From assembly GCF_001083785.1 (NCBI RefSeq), contig NZ_LAVL01000077.1, positions 1-38,244 of the forward strand: a DNA stretch of 38,244 bases, in the 5' to 3' direction. Under the pieces are notes generated by a model, which was given only the letters and a program-made list of their open reading frames with translations, ran no database searches and was not told the origin of the DNA. The position numbers and the translations under genes are program-made. Below are positions 21,282 through 29,736 of this stretch, piece after piece (within the stretch, counting starts at the first letter, position 1; each line of letters opens with the position of its first letter). Source of the DNA: Nonomuraea sp. SBT364 (GTDB lineage: Bacteria; Actinomycetota; Actinomycetes; Streptosporangiales; Streptosporangiaceae).

Positions 21282-22810
21282 ACCCTATCCGGTGAAAGGG
21301 CGTCAACGGCACCCTCGTCATGGGTAACCAGCACGATCGCTCCTGAATACGATCTCAGAGCATCCAGAACCTGCTCTCGACTGACCGGGTCGAGGTTGTT
21401 GGTGGGCTCGTCGAGCAGGAGCACATTGGCGCTCGAGAGCACCAGGATGGCCAGTGCCAGACGGGTCTTCTCGCCTCCGGAGAGCACCGAGGCCGGCTTG
21501 TCGACGTCGTCGCCGGTGAACAGGAACGAGCCGAGAACCTTGCGCAACTCGGTGTCGGTGAACGTGCCGCCCGCCGAGCGCATGTTCTCCAGGAGCGTGC
21601 GGGAGCCGTCGAGCGTCTCGTGTTCCTGGGCGTAGTAGCCGACCTTGAGGCCGTGGCCGGGCTTGATCGCACCGGTGTCGGGCTGCTCGATCCCGCCCAG
21701 CAGCCGCAGCAGCGTGGTCTTGCCCGCGCCGTTGAGGCCGAGGATGACGACCCGGTGACCTCGGTCGATGGCCACGTCGACGTCCGTGAAGACCTCCAGG
21801 GAGCCGTAGGACTTCGACAGGCCCTCGGCCATGAGCGGCGTGCGCCCGCACGGCTGCGGCTCGGGGAAGCGGAGCCTGGCGACCTTGTCGCCCTTGCGCT
21901 CCTCCTCGGTGCCGGACAGCAGGCGGTGGGCGCGGCGCATCATGTCCTGGGCGGCCTTGGCCTTGGTCGCCTTGGCGCGCATCTTGTCAGCCTGCGCGAG
22001 CAGCGCGCCGGCCTGCTTCTCGGCGTTGGCCCGCTCGCGCTTGCGGCGCTTCTCGTCGGTCTCGCGCTGCGCCAGATAGGCTTTCCAGCCGACGTTGTAG
22101 TGGTCGACGACGCACCGGTTGGCGTCCAGGTGCAGGACCTTGTTGACCGTCGCTTCAAGAAGCTGGACGTCGTGGCTGATGATCACCAAGCCGCCCTGAT
22201 GGGATCGCAAAAAATCACGAAGCCACCCGATTGAGTCCGCATCTAGGTGGTTTGTCGGCTCATCGAGTAGGAGAGTTTCCGCTCCGCTGAAAAGAATTCG
22301 TGCCAATTCCACACGCCTGCGCTGGCCGCCGGAAAGCGTTTCCAGCGGCTGCCCGAGGACGCGGTCGGGCAGGCCGAGGCTGGAGGCGATGGAGGCGGCC
22401 TCCGACTCGGCCGCGTAGCCGCCCAGCACGTGCATCTGGTCCTCCAGGCGCCCGTACTGCCGCACCGCCTTCTCCCGGGTGCGGTCGTCGGCGGAGGACA
22501 TGCCGAGCTCGGCCTGGCGCAGCTTGCGCAGCACCTCGTCCAGCCCGCGGGCGGACAGGATGCGGTCGCGGGCGAGCACCTGCAGGTCGCCGGTGCGCGG
22601 GTCCTGCGGCAGATAGCCGATGTTGCCGCTGGTGGTGACGCCGCCTGCGGCGGGCAGCGCCTCTCCGGCCAGGACCTTGGTGAGCGTGGTCTTGCCGGCG
22701 CCGTTGCGGCCGACCAGGCCGATCTTGTCGCCGGGGTTGACCCGGAAGGAGGCGTTCTCGATGAGCAGCCGCGAGCCGGCGCGCAGTTCGATATCACTAG
22801 CAATGATCAT
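21212..22810 (-). CDS. ABC-F family ATPase (ribosome-associated, EttA/Uup-like)
   Basis: A 532-residue soluble protein with two ABC domains and no membrane segments. First domain: Walker A GLVGRNGAGKTT (about 33-44), signature LSGGQRRRVELAR, Walker B TLLLDEPTNHLD. Linker: a basic coiled stretch (EKRRKRERANAEKQAG to RAHRLLSG) that in ABC-F proteins reaches the ribosomal peptidyl-transferase area. Second domain: GLNGAGKTTLLRLL, LSGGEKTRLALA, LLLDEPTNNLD. ABC-F proteins act on translating ribosomes, some giving antibiotic protection; the resistance subset cannot be told from this sequence alone. The ATG overlaps the palindrome ATGATCAT. Upstream there is an inverted repeat that may be a leader attenuator. 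It precedes the Gbn-like gene by 113 bases. Confidence 0.94.
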   Translation of the reverse strand: MIIASDIELRAGSRLLIENASFRVNPGDKIGLVGRNGAGKTTLTKVLAGEALPAAGGVTTSGNIGYLPQDPRTGDLQVLARDRILSARGLDEVLRKLRQAELGMSSADDRTREKAVRQYGRLEDQMHVLGGYAAESEAASIASSLGLPDRVLGQPLETLSGGQRRRVELARILFSGAETLLLDEPTNHLDADSIGWLRDFLRSHQGGLVIISHDVQLLEATVNKVLHLDANRCVVDHYNVGWKAYLAQRETDEKRRKRERANAEKQAGALLAQADKMRAKATKAKAAQDMMRRAHRLLSGTEEERKGDKVARLRFPEPQPCGRTPLMAEGLSKSYGSLEVFTDVDVAIDRGHRVVILGLNGAGKTTLLRLLGGIEQPDTGAIKPGHGLKVGYYAQEHETLDGSRTLLENMRSAGGTFTDTELRKVLGSFLFTGDDVDKPASVLSGGEKTRLALAILVLSSANVLLLDEPTNNLDPVSREQVLDALRSYSGAIVLVTHDEGAVDALSPDRVILLPDGTEDAWSEEFSDLVALA

Positions 22811-22821
22811 GGTTGGCTCAG

Positions 22822-22881
22822 CACTCCCGAGCTAGGGAAACGAGGGATTCAGAGGCGTGCGACGCCGGTCAATCGGGAGTG
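22822..22881 (-). promoter_or_regulatory. Inverted repeat in the ABC-F leader
   Basis: A 9-bp perfect inverted repeat (22822-22830 and 22873-22881) brackets 42 bases in the 105-base region between the lyase stop and the ABC-F start. A TACACT hexamer (minus strand, 22899-22894) could be a -10 element, which would put the repeat in the 5' leader. Leaders of ABC-F genes are often attenuators, so this is a candidate; the -35 is not clear. Confidence 0.3.
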
Positions 22882-22915
22882 TGCATACAGATCAGTGTAG
22901 GGCCCTGACTCGGCG

Positions 22916-25531
22916 TTATGGCTGGGCCAGCCGCTCGCCGATCAGGGCCAGGTTCTGGATCGCGGCCAGGGCGTACTGCGAGGCGTCGTTGGTGCTCACG
23001 TACGGAGCCTCCAGGACGGCCGACAGGACGGCGGGGCCGCCGGCGACGGTGAGCCGCCAGTCCGGCTCGCGCTGCAACGGGTTGCGGTTGAGCTGGTCAC
23101 CCTCGTCGACGAAGAACGCGCGCCAGGCCAGCGCGGCCAGTCCGGGGTCGCCGAGGCGGGCGGCGGCGACGGCGGCCAGCCGGCTGTGCGCCTGCACCAG
23201 CGAGATGCCGGTCAGCGGCGCGCCCAGCTCGGCGGCCTGCGCGGCGGGCGGGGCCAGGTAGAGGCGGCAGTAGTCGAGCCAGGCCCGCTCGAACCCGGGC
23301 ACGCCGAGATCCAGGGCGAGCAGCTCGGCGCAGATCTCGGGCAGCCCGAAGACCGCCGACAGGTGGGAGACCTCGACCGTGTCGCGGGTGACGTCGAAGC
23401 GCCCGGTGGCCAGGTCGAACCGGGCCTCGCCGGTCAGGAACCCGCGCGGCAGCGCGCCGATGCCCGCCATCGTGCCGAGCAGCCGGTCGCGGGCCCGCTC
23501 GTCGCCGTGCCGCTCCCAGCGGGTGAGCCAGGCGGCGGCGAGCGCGCCCCAGTCGGCGCCGAGCCCGACCGAGAGGGCGGCCGGGTCGGGCGTGTAGACG
23601 TCGCGGCGCACCTTGCGCAGCGGGTCGACGGCCAGGAACGTCTCCTCGGGCGCGGCCAGCTCGTCGAGCAGGTCGCCGGTGCGCTCGTCGGCGGTCAGGT
23701 AGTAGAAGAAGCGCCGGTAGGCGGCGTTGGAGACGCGCAACTGCTTGCAGCTGCATCCCCAGTGCTGCACGTTGTGCCGGCTGCCGAGCCCCTTCCAGCG
23801 GCCCAGGTGGTAGACGTCGACCTCGCCGGTGTGGCGGGTCATGGCCTCGGCGAAGCGGAACACGTCGGCGCGGCCGGTGCGCAGGAACTGGTACCACAGC
23901 CACAGGTCGGGCGACAGCTCGGAGTTGTCCCAGGCGTAGCCGCCCACGTCGTAGCGCCAGGTGTGGCGGTCGGCGTCGTAGGTGTGCATGACGTCGCCGT
24001 AGTCCCAGAACCCGTACCACCGTCGCTGCTCGCGCTCGCGCGCGTAGAAGTCGAACAGGAAGTCCAGCCGGTCCTCGATCGCGGCGTGCGCCGGGGTGGG
24101 GCGGCCGGGCGGCGCCCAGTCGCCGAACACGCCCGCCTCGCGCAGCCGCGCCGGCTCGGCGACCAGCAGCGGGGGCTCGTTCATCGTGGCGGCGTGCGCC
24201 ACCAGCTCCCGCCCGGAGGGGGTGGCCGCGTGCGCGCGCAGCGTGAGCTCGTGGGTGCGGGCGATGCCGTACGGGTCGCCGAAGCCGGGTTCGTGGTCCT
24301 CGTAGGTGATCTCCAGTCCTTCGAGCTGCTCGGCGAAGGTGTCCTGGCCCAGGCCGTCGTGGTAGAAGCGCAGGTCCATGGCGGGGGCGGACGGGGACCA
24401 CAGCCAGACGGTGGCGGTGGCCAGCGGCGTGGCGGCGTTCCTGACGTCGAGGCGGGGGGGGTGCAGCCGCCAGAAGTCGCGCAGCCCGACCCCGGCCCCG
24501 CCGCTGACGCCGCCGACGTAGCCGTAACCGGCCGACCGGGTGCCCGACGGGATCGTCACCCATGCGTGGCCCTCCGCGGTGCGTTTGCGCAGCGTGAAGC
24601 CGTCGGCCGAGCTCTGGTCGAGGGTGTAGTCGTTCCAGGCGGGGATGAGGTGCAACCGGCTCGCGACATCGGGGGCGATCTCCCCCGCGGGCCGGCCCTC
24701 GACCTGCGCCCGCCGTACCGGCTCGCCGGGGTCGCCGGCGAGGCCGGTCAGGCCGCGCACGGCCTCGGTGAGGAAGCCTCCGGCCCCGGCCAGCCGCACG
24801 TGCCTGTCGTGGAGCTCGTCGCGCATGACCACGTCGGCGCGCAGCCCGAGCCCGGCCAGGAAGTCCCGGCCGGGGTCGCCGTCCCAGACGAACGTGTGCA
24901 GGATCCGCACCTGCTCGGCGCCGGCGTAGAAGTACAGGCGCACGGTGAACGGCAGCCAGTCGCCGTGCCTGCCCTCCAGGCGCACGACGGCGCGCACGGG
25001 GCCGTCCTGCTCGACGGTGACGCTCTCGACGACGCCCTCGGACTGCTCGCGGGCCACGGCGCCGCCCTCGTCGGGGGTGGGCCCGTCCTGCCGGAGGCTG
25101 ACCAGGCGGACGTCCCTGGCGATCTCGCGGCTCCCGCGCGAGATCGACCGGGCGATGGTCCCCCCGCCGATCCTCCAGGTGACGACACCGGTGCTCACGA
25201 CCAGCCCGCCGGGCTCGCCCGCGACGGTGACCACCGTCGCGGGGGCGGCGGGCGCGGCGGGTGGTCGGCCCGGCCGGAGCCGGTACGTCCGCGCGGGGCC
25301 GGGCCGGGCGCCGATGGCGTGGGCCGACCACTTGACCGAGCCGTCGGGCCAGGTGGCGCTCACCCAGCTCTGCACGGGCACCTCACGCCCGTCGTCGCCG
25401 GCGGTGGCGAAGGGCGCGTCCCGGCCGACCGCGCCGCGCGGCCAGCAGACCCCCCAGGTCGTCCCCTGTTCTCCCGGCCGGTCCAGCCAGCGGAGCGCGG
25501 TCGTGTGATCTTCCCCGGCCGCCCGCGTCAT
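22916..25531 (-). CDS. Exo-rhamnogalacturonan lyase family protein (PL26, YetA/PcRGLX-like)
   Basis: A protein of 871 residues. The N-terminal domain (about 1-200) has the family opening TTWGVCWPRGAV and VQSWVSATWPDGSVKWSAHA, a middle beta domain follows, and the C-terminal alpha/alpha-toroid begins near FDFYAREREQRRWYGFWDYGDV. This is the PcRGLX/YetA-type layout; fungal PL26 is an exo-acting lyase on rhamnogalacturonan I. There is no signal peptide, so it should act inside the cell on imported oligosaccharides. The ATG overlaps the permease stop as ATGA, indicating translational coupling. It is the last gene of the DUF624-binding protein-permease operon. Substrate is inferred from family and neighbours. 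Many Cys/His residues near HWGCSCKQL are conspicuous. Confidence 0.85.
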   Translation of the reverse strand: MTRAAGEDHTTALRWLDRPGEQGTTWGVCWPRGAVGRDAPFATAGDDGREVPVQSWVSATWPDGSVKWSAHAIGARPGPARTYRLRPGRPPAAPAAPATVVTVAGEPGGLVVSTGVVTWRIGGGTIARSISRGSREIARDVRLVSLRQDGPTPDEGGAVAREQSEGVVESVTVEQDGPVRAVVRLEGRHGDWLPFTVRLYFYAGAEQVRILHTFVWDGDPGRDFLAGLGLRADVVMRDELHDRHVRLAGAGGFLTEAVRGLTGLAGDPGEPVRRAQVEGRPAGEIAPDVASRLHLIPAWNDYTLDQSSADGFTLRKRTAEGHAWVTIPSGTRSAGYGYVGGVSGGAGVGLRDFWRLHPPRLDVRNAATPLATATVWLWSPSAPAMDLRFYHDGLGQDTFAEQLEGLEITYEDHEPGFGDPYGIARTHELTLRAHAATPSGRELVAHAATMNEPPLLVAEPARLREAGVFGDWAPPGRPTPAHAAIEDRLDFLFDFYAREREQRRWYGFWDYGDVMHTYDADRHTWRYDVGGYAWDNSELSPDLWLWYQFLRTGRADVFRFAEAMTRHTGEVDVYHLGRWKGLGSRHNVQHWGCSCKQLRVSNAAYRRFFYYLTADERTGDLLDELAAPEETFLAVDPLRKVRRDVYTPDPAALSVGLGADWGALAAAWLTRWERHGDERARDRLLGTMAGIGALPRGFLTGEARFDLATGRFDVTRDTVEVSHLSAVFGLPEICAELLALDLGVPGFERAWLDYCRLYLAPPAAQAAELGAPLTGISLVQAHSRLAAVAAARLGDPGLAALAWRAFFVDEGDQLNRNPLQREPDWRLTVAGGPAVLSAVLEAPYVSTNDASQYALAAIQNLALIGERLAQP

Positions 25532-26403
25532 TCCTTGACCGACCCGATCAGCACACCCTTGACGAAGTGCTTCTGCAGGAACGGGTAGAACAGCAGGATC
25601 GGCAGCGTGGCGATGACCACGACGGCGAACTTCAGCCCCTGGGTCGGGAAGAACACCGTCTCCAGGGCCGAGAGCGCGTTCTGCGCGTCCGCGCCGGTGA
25701 GCTGGCGGACCAGCACCTGCAGCGTCCACTTGCTGGAGTCGTCGATGTAGAGCAGCGGCGACATGTAGTCGTTCCAGATGCCCACGGCGTAGAACAGCGA
25801 GAACGTCGCGATGATCGGCTTGGACAGCGGCAGCACGATCTTGAAGAAGACGCCCATCTCCGTGCAGCCGTCGATGCGCGCCGCTTCTTCCAGAGCCTCG
25901 GGCAGCTCCTGGAAGAAGCTCTTGACGATGATCAGGTAGAAGGGGTTGATCGCGAGCGGCAGGATCAGCGCCCAGTAACTGTTGAGCATCCCCAGGTCGC
26001 GGACGACGAGATAGGTGGGGATGATGCCGCCGCTGAACACCACCGTGAAGATCACCAGGTTGAGCATCAGGGCACGCCCGGGCAGGTACCGCTTGGCCAG
26101 CGGGTAGGCCATGGTGAGCGTGAGCGCGAGCTGGACGACCGTGCCGACCAGCGTCACCACGACGGTCGTGAGCAGCGCCCTGATGAACACGTCGGTGGCG
26201 AAGATGTACTCGTAGGTGCTGGTGACGAACTTCTCCGGCCACAGGAAGAACGTCCGCGAGGAGATCTCCGACTCGGAGGCGAACGATCCGGCGAGCACGT
26301 AGAGCAGCGGAACGAGCGTGATCAGGCCCAGCCCGGTGAGTACGGCGATGTTGACCGCGTCGAAGACGCGGCTGCCTGGGGACCTGTATTGGTTGACGGA
26401 CAT
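25528..26403 (-). CDS. Carbohydrate ABC transporter permease, LplC/YtcP type
   Basis: A 291-residue MalG-like inner-membrane permease with six segments. The EAA loop, EALEEAARIDGCTEMGVFFKIVLPLSKP (seen in parts as EALEEAARIDG and FKIVLPLSKP), is the site that contacts the cytoplasmic ATPase. Sequence style is that of LplC/YtcP permeases in the Bacillus rhamnogalacturonan-type transporters, with FFPTQGLKFA and FLQKHFVKGVLIGSVKE at the end. The start at 26403 is ATG (MSVNQYRSPG), nine bases after the partner permease stop. The stop overlaps the lyase start. No ATPase gene is nearby, so a shared MsmX-like ATPase encoded elsewhere is probably used. Confidence 0.93.
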   Translation of the reverse strand: MSVNQYRSPGSRVFDAVNIAVLTGLGLITLVPLLYVLAGSFASESEISSRTFFLWPEKFVTSTYEYIFATDVFIRALLTTVVVTLVGTVVQLALTLTMAYPLAKRYLPGRALMLNLVIFTVVFSGGIIPTYLVVRDLGMLNSYWALILPLAINPFYLIIVKSFFQELPEALEEAARIDGCTEMGVFFKIVLPLSKPIIATFSLFYAVGIWNDYMSPLLYIDDSSKWTLQVLVRQLTGADAQNALSALETVFFPTQGLKFAVVVIATLPILLFYPFLQKHFVKGVLIGSVKE

Positions 26404-26411
26404 GGGCGCTC

Positions 26412-27374
26412 CTAGAACAGGCCTCGCTGGCCGAGGCGCTTGGCCAGCCAGTTGGAACCGAAGATCAGCAGAACTCCCGCCACGCCCTTGAACAGGCCGA
26501 CGGCGGTCGCGTAGCTGTATGCGCCCTGGTTGATGCCGACGTAGTACGTGAAGGTGTCGAAGACGTCGGCGGTGCCGCGGTTGAGGTTGTTGGTCATGAG
26601 CCAGATCTGCTCGAAGCTCATGTCGAGCAGGTTGCCGGACATGAGGATGGCCATGACGACGATCGTCGGGCGGATCGCCGGGAGCGTGACGTGCCAGAGC
26701 TGCCGCCAGCGTCCCGCGCCGTCCATCCTGGCCGCCTCGTACTGCTCGTGGTTCACCCCGGCCAGCGCCGCCAGATAGATGATCGTGGTCCAGCCGGTGG
26801 TCTTCCAGAGCGTCTGCAGGATGATGATCGGCCTGAACCACTCCGGCTGCGCCACGTAGTCGATCTTCTGCCCGCCCAGGATCTCGTGGATCCAGCCCGC
26901 GAGCACGCCGTAGTCGACGGAGAACAGGATGTACGTCAGCGACGCGACGATCGTCCAGGACAGGAAGTGCGGGATGTAGATCAGCGACTGCACCGAGCGC
27001 TTGAGCACGTTGATCCGCAACTCGTTCAGCATCAGCGCCACGATGATCGGCGCCGGGAAGACGAAGACGATGTTCAGCAGCGCCAGGAACAGCGTGTTGT
27101 ACATCAGGCGGCCGAAGTCGGGCCCGGTGAACAGGTCTTCGAAGTGCTTGAAGCCCACCCATTGGCTGCCGTTGTAGCCCAGGAACGGCACGAAGTCCTG
27201 GAAGGCGATCTGCAACCCGCGCATCGGCACGTACTTGAAGATCAGGAAGTACGCCAGCCCGGGAATGATCATCAGGTAAAGCCATCGGTAGCGCCACAGC
27301 GCCCGGGCCCTGCCGGGACGGTGTCCCGTTGCCTTGACCGCCTTGACCGGTGGCGTCGCCAGGTCGGTGGCCAC
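26412..27374 (-). CDS. Carbohydrate ABC transporter permease, LplB type
   Basis: A 320-residue MalF-like permease with about six membrane helices. It opens with RYRWLYLMIIPGLAYFLIFKYVPMRGLQIAFQDF (shown here in part as RYRWLYLMIIPGLAYF), typical of LplB/YteP proteins. The EAA loop is EQYEAARMDGAGRWRQLWHV followed by TLPAIRP. It works with the LplC-like permease to move an oligosaccharide delivered by the solute-binding lipoprotein. The GTG start is preceded by an ideal AGGAGG. A strong hairpin separates it from the binding protein gene, which often sets a higher level for the binding protein. Confidence 0.93.
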   Translation of the reverse strand: MATDLATPPVKAVKATGHRPGRARALWRYRWLYLMIIPGLAYFLIFKYVPMRGLQIAFQDFVPFLGYNGSQWVGFKHFEDLFTGPDFGRLMYNTLFLALLNIVFVFPAPIIVALMLNELRINVLKRSVQSLIYIPHFLSWTIVASLTYILFSVDYGVLAGWIHEILGGQKIDYVAQPEWFRPIIILQTLWKTTGWTTIIYLAALAGVNHEQYEAARMDGAGRWRQLWHVTLPAIRPTIVVMAILMSGNLLDMSFEQIWLMTNNLNRGTADVFDTFTYYVGINQGAYSYATAVGLFKGVAGVLLIFGSNWLAKRLGQRGLF

Positions 27375-27392
27375 TCGGCCTCCTTTCTAGGA

Positions 27393-27416
27393 GAGGGGCC
27401 CGGTCGCGGGCCCCTC
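27393..27416 (-). terminator. Intra-operon hairpin between binding protein and permease
   Basis: A 10-bp stem (GAGGGGCCCG at 27393-27402 with 27407-27416) and a GTCG tetraloop sit 11 bases after the binding protein stop codon and 19 before the permease start. Such hairpins often stabilise or attenuate transcripts so that binding protein exceeds permease. Confidence 0.6.
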
Positions 27417-27426
27417 CCGGTTCACA

Positions 27427-28983
27427 TCACTGGCCGAGCTTGGACACCAGGTCGTTGATCTCCTGGGCGATCTGCGTGCCGCCACTGTCGTACCAGCGCT
27501 TGATCTCCGCCTTCAGCTGCTCCTCGGTGATCTGGCCGGCGAGGTACTTGATCCGCGCGTCGGTGACGATCGGGTTGAGCGTCGCGCCCTTGGCCACCAC
27601 GGTCGGCGAGACCACCGGCAGGCTCGGGTCGAACACGGCCGTCTTCAGGTCCTCGGCCACCCGCTCCTTGCGCTCGGCCAGGTCCTTGCGGTACGGCTCC
27701 TCCGGGGGGACGCGCAGGTAGGCGATTCCGGTGGCGCCGGTGCTGGCCTGGGTGCCGAGCTGGATGAACGCCTTGTCGACGTCGTCCTGGAGCTGCTTGA
27801 CCTTGGGGTCGTCCTGGTTGATCAGCACGGCCTCGTTGTTCTCGACCTTGAAGTTGCGGCCCTCGATGCCGTTGGCGAGCAGGATCTGCCCCTCCTTGCC
27901 GGCCAGCTTGTCGAGGGTCTTCAGCAGCTCGTCGAGCTGGGCCTCGGTCCGCACCCGCTGCTTGGAGACGGCCAGGATGTCGAGGTAGCCGCTGCCGGGG
28001 AAGGAGAACTTCTTGCCGTCGGGGCGGGCCAGGTTGCCGACCGTGAGGACCTTGTCCCCGTAGGTCTGCGGGTCCTGCTCCTTGAGCAGGTCCAGGAGCT
28101 GGGTGGTGCGCACGTCGACGTCGATGATGATGCCGCCCTTGTCCTGGACGAACGGGTCCATCCACTTGGCGGTGTCGAGCGTGTTCCAGTCGGGGTTGAC
28201 CAGGCCTTCGTCGATCATCTTCTTCATGAAGCGGTTGGCCTCGAAGAACTCGGGCGTGTCGAACTCGGGCACCAGCTTGCCGTCGCGCTCGCCCCAGTTG
28301 TTCGGCGCCCCGAACCAGACGTCCATCGTGTTGAACGGGCTGGAGGCGGCGAAGCTGGTGCCGGGCCACTTGGGCAGGATGAGGCCGTAGGTGTCCTTCT
28401 TGCCGTCGCCGTCGGGGTCCTTCTCGGTGAAGGCCTTGGCGACCTCGTAGAGGTCGTCGGTGGTCTTGGGCGCCTCCAGGCCGACCTTCTTCAGCCAGTC
28501 CTTGCGGATCATGACCGCCGACCGGAGCAGCGGCCTGATCCGGTACGGGCCGTAGACCTTGCCGTTGACCGAGGAGTTGAGCAGGACCTTGGGGTCACCG
28601 ACCAGGTTGGGATACTGCTTGATCTTCTCGGTGAGGTCCCAGAACGCCCCGGCCTCCGCGGCCTTGCCGAACGCGGGGGACTTGGGGTCGACGACCATCA
28701 CGTCGGGGATGTTGCCGGAGGCCAGCGTGACGTTGGTCTTCTCCTGGTACTCCGCGTTCGGCACCCAGGTGACGCTGATCTTCTTGCCGAGGAACTTCTC
28801 GATCGCCTGGTGCAGCTCGCCCTGCGGGCTCGGCGCGGTGCCGAACAGCTTGGTCATGAAGGTGATCGTGTTGCCGTCGGCCTGGCTCGCCTCGCCGCCG
28901 CCGGTGCCTGAGCAGGCGGAGGCCAGCAGGGCGGTGGTTAGCGTTAACGCTCCAGCCAGAAGTCGACTACGGGATGCGCTCAT
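27427..28983 (-). CDS. Extracellular solute-binding lipoprotein, LplA/YtcQ type
   Basis: About 518 residues. Signal peptide SRSRLLAGALTLTTALLASAC with lipobox LASAC, so Cys about 26 should be lipidated and anchor the protein outside the membrane. The mature part has the LplA/YtcQ pattern: NTITFMTKLFGTAPSPQGE, then KKISVTWVPNAEYQEKTNV and the ASGNIPDVMVV segment. These binding proteins take up oligosaccharides from pectin in Bacillus relatives. ATG at 28983 overlaps the DUF624 stop as ATGA, so the two are translationally coupled. A hairpin follows the stop. The binding specificity is inferred, not read. Confidence 0.92.
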   Translation of the reverse strand: MSASRSRLLAGALTLTTALLASACSGTGGGEASQADGNTITFMTKLFGTAPSPQGELHQAIEKFLGKKISVTWVPNAEYQEKTNVTLASGNIPDVMVVDPKSPAFGKAAEAGAFWDLTEKIKQYPNLVGDPKVLLNSSVNGKVYGPYRIRPLLRSAVMIRKDWLKKVGLEAPKTTDDLYEVAKAFTEKDPDGDGKKDTYGLILPKWPGTSFAASSPFNTMDVWFGAPNNWGERDGKLVPEFDTPEFFEANRFMKKMIDEGLVNPDWNTLDTAKWMDPFVQDKGGIIIDVDVRTTQLLDLLKEQDPQTYGDKVLTVGNLARPDGKKFSFPGSGYLDILAVSKQRVRTEAQLDELLKTLDKLAGKEGQILLANGIEGRNFKVENNEAVLINQDDPKVKQLQDDVDKAFIQLGTQASTGATGIAYLRVPPEEPYRKDLAERKERVAEDLKTAVFDPSLPVVSPTVVAKGATLNPIVTDARIKYLAGQITEEQLKAEIKRWYDSGGTQIAQEINDLVSKLGQ

Positions 28984-29609
28984 AGGTTCCCTTTCGAATG
29001 CAGGCGCGCCTCGTTCTCCTGGAAGAAGCGCAGGCAGAGCCACGTGTTGATATGGATCCACGCGCCGATGCTGATGACCGGTGCGAGAACGGGCAGCGTC
29101 ATGGTCACGTAGACGATCGCCCACAGCGCGAACAGCAACAGCACGGTGGAGGCCGGCCGGGTCAGCGCGAGAAGCGACGCCTTCGGGATGTAGCCCCGGA
29201 TCGGCAGGTCGTAGTGCGCGTACAGCGGCCCCAGGAAGGTCCCCACGCCCGCCAGGACGAGGAGCGCCACGAAGGTCGCGAGCCGCCACACGCCCAGGTC
29301 CGGCCCGAGGGTGAGGAAGTAGAGATAGTTGCCGACCAGCACGACGGCGAGCACGGCCACCGGCAGGACCAGCAGCGAGCCCCGGGCGAACTCACGCCGG
29401 TAGGCGTCCCGGAATTCGGCCCAGGCCTGAATCGATTCACCCTGAGCATGCCGCCTGGCCAGCGCGTACGCGGCCAGGGTGGCGGGCCCGATCCCGAACA
29501 CCACGCCGCCGGCGAGTGTGAACACGATCCAGAGCAGGTTCAGTTGTGCCATCCACACCACCTCTGAGCAGGCGGTGTAGATCCTGGTGGACAGGAAGGG
29601 AGTGCTCAT
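28980..29609 (-). CDS. DUF624 (YesL-like) membrane protein
   Basis: About 209 residues with five or six membrane segments. It begins MSTPFLSTRIYTACSEVVW, followed by QLNLLWIVFTLAGGVVFGIGPATLAAYALARR, shown in part as QLNLLWIVFTLAGG. This is the DUF624/YesL layout; in Bacillus subtilis YesL is encoded beside the rhamnogalacturonan genes. Its molecular role is not known. The start at 29609 was chosen because MSTPFLSTRIY is the family start; the ribosome binding site is weak. It is first in the unit that includes the binding protein, permeases and lyase, and it follows the operator-controlled promoter at 29708-29736 by about 100 bases. Confidence 0.85.
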   Translation of the reverse strand: MSTPFLSTRIYTACSEVVWMAQLNLLWIVFTLAGGVVFGIGPATLAAYALARRHAQGESIQAWAEFRDAYRREFARGSLLVLPVAVLAVVLVGNYLYFLTLGPDLGVWRLATFVALLVLAGVGTFLGPLYAHYDLPIRGYIPKASLLALTRPASTVLLLFALWAIVYVTMTLPVLAPVISIGAWIHINTWLCLRFFQENEARLHSKGNL

Positions 29610-29707
29610 CCGGCAACAATCTCGCGGCGTGCGCACAGACAGGGGGTGGGTATTGCACCGTGGTTCCTGCCCTGTTACACGGGGGTGAACGGCGGTTGGT
29701 TTCTGCG

Positions 29708-29736
29708 AAAGTAGTGTTGAATCGACTCAAAGTCAA
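29708..29736 (-). promoter_or_regulatory. Promoter with LacI operator in its spacer, driving DUF624-lyase operon
   Basis: On the minus strand, TTGACT (29736-29731) and TACTTT (29713-29708) are separated by exactly 17 bases. That spacer contains the palindrome TTGAGTCGATTCAA (plus-strand TTGAATCGACTCAA, 29717-29730). The same 14-mer with one change lies before the LacI gene. An operator inside the -35/-10 spacer would exclude RNA polymerase, the simplest repression geometry. The promoter overlaps the DUF1961 stop codon. Confidence 0.75.

Noticed and set aside
16917..22810. A biosynthetic or immunity cluster made of LD-carboxypeptidase, ABC exporter and ABC-F
   Set aside because: MccF-like, exporter and ABC-F genes could suggest a toxin-immunity set, but no precursor peptide or modifying enzyme is present and terminators split the genes.
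22916..26242. A longer lyase reading through the permease region
   Set aside because: The upstream residues are a frame shadow of the permease; ATG at 25531 overlaps the permease stop in the usual coupled way.
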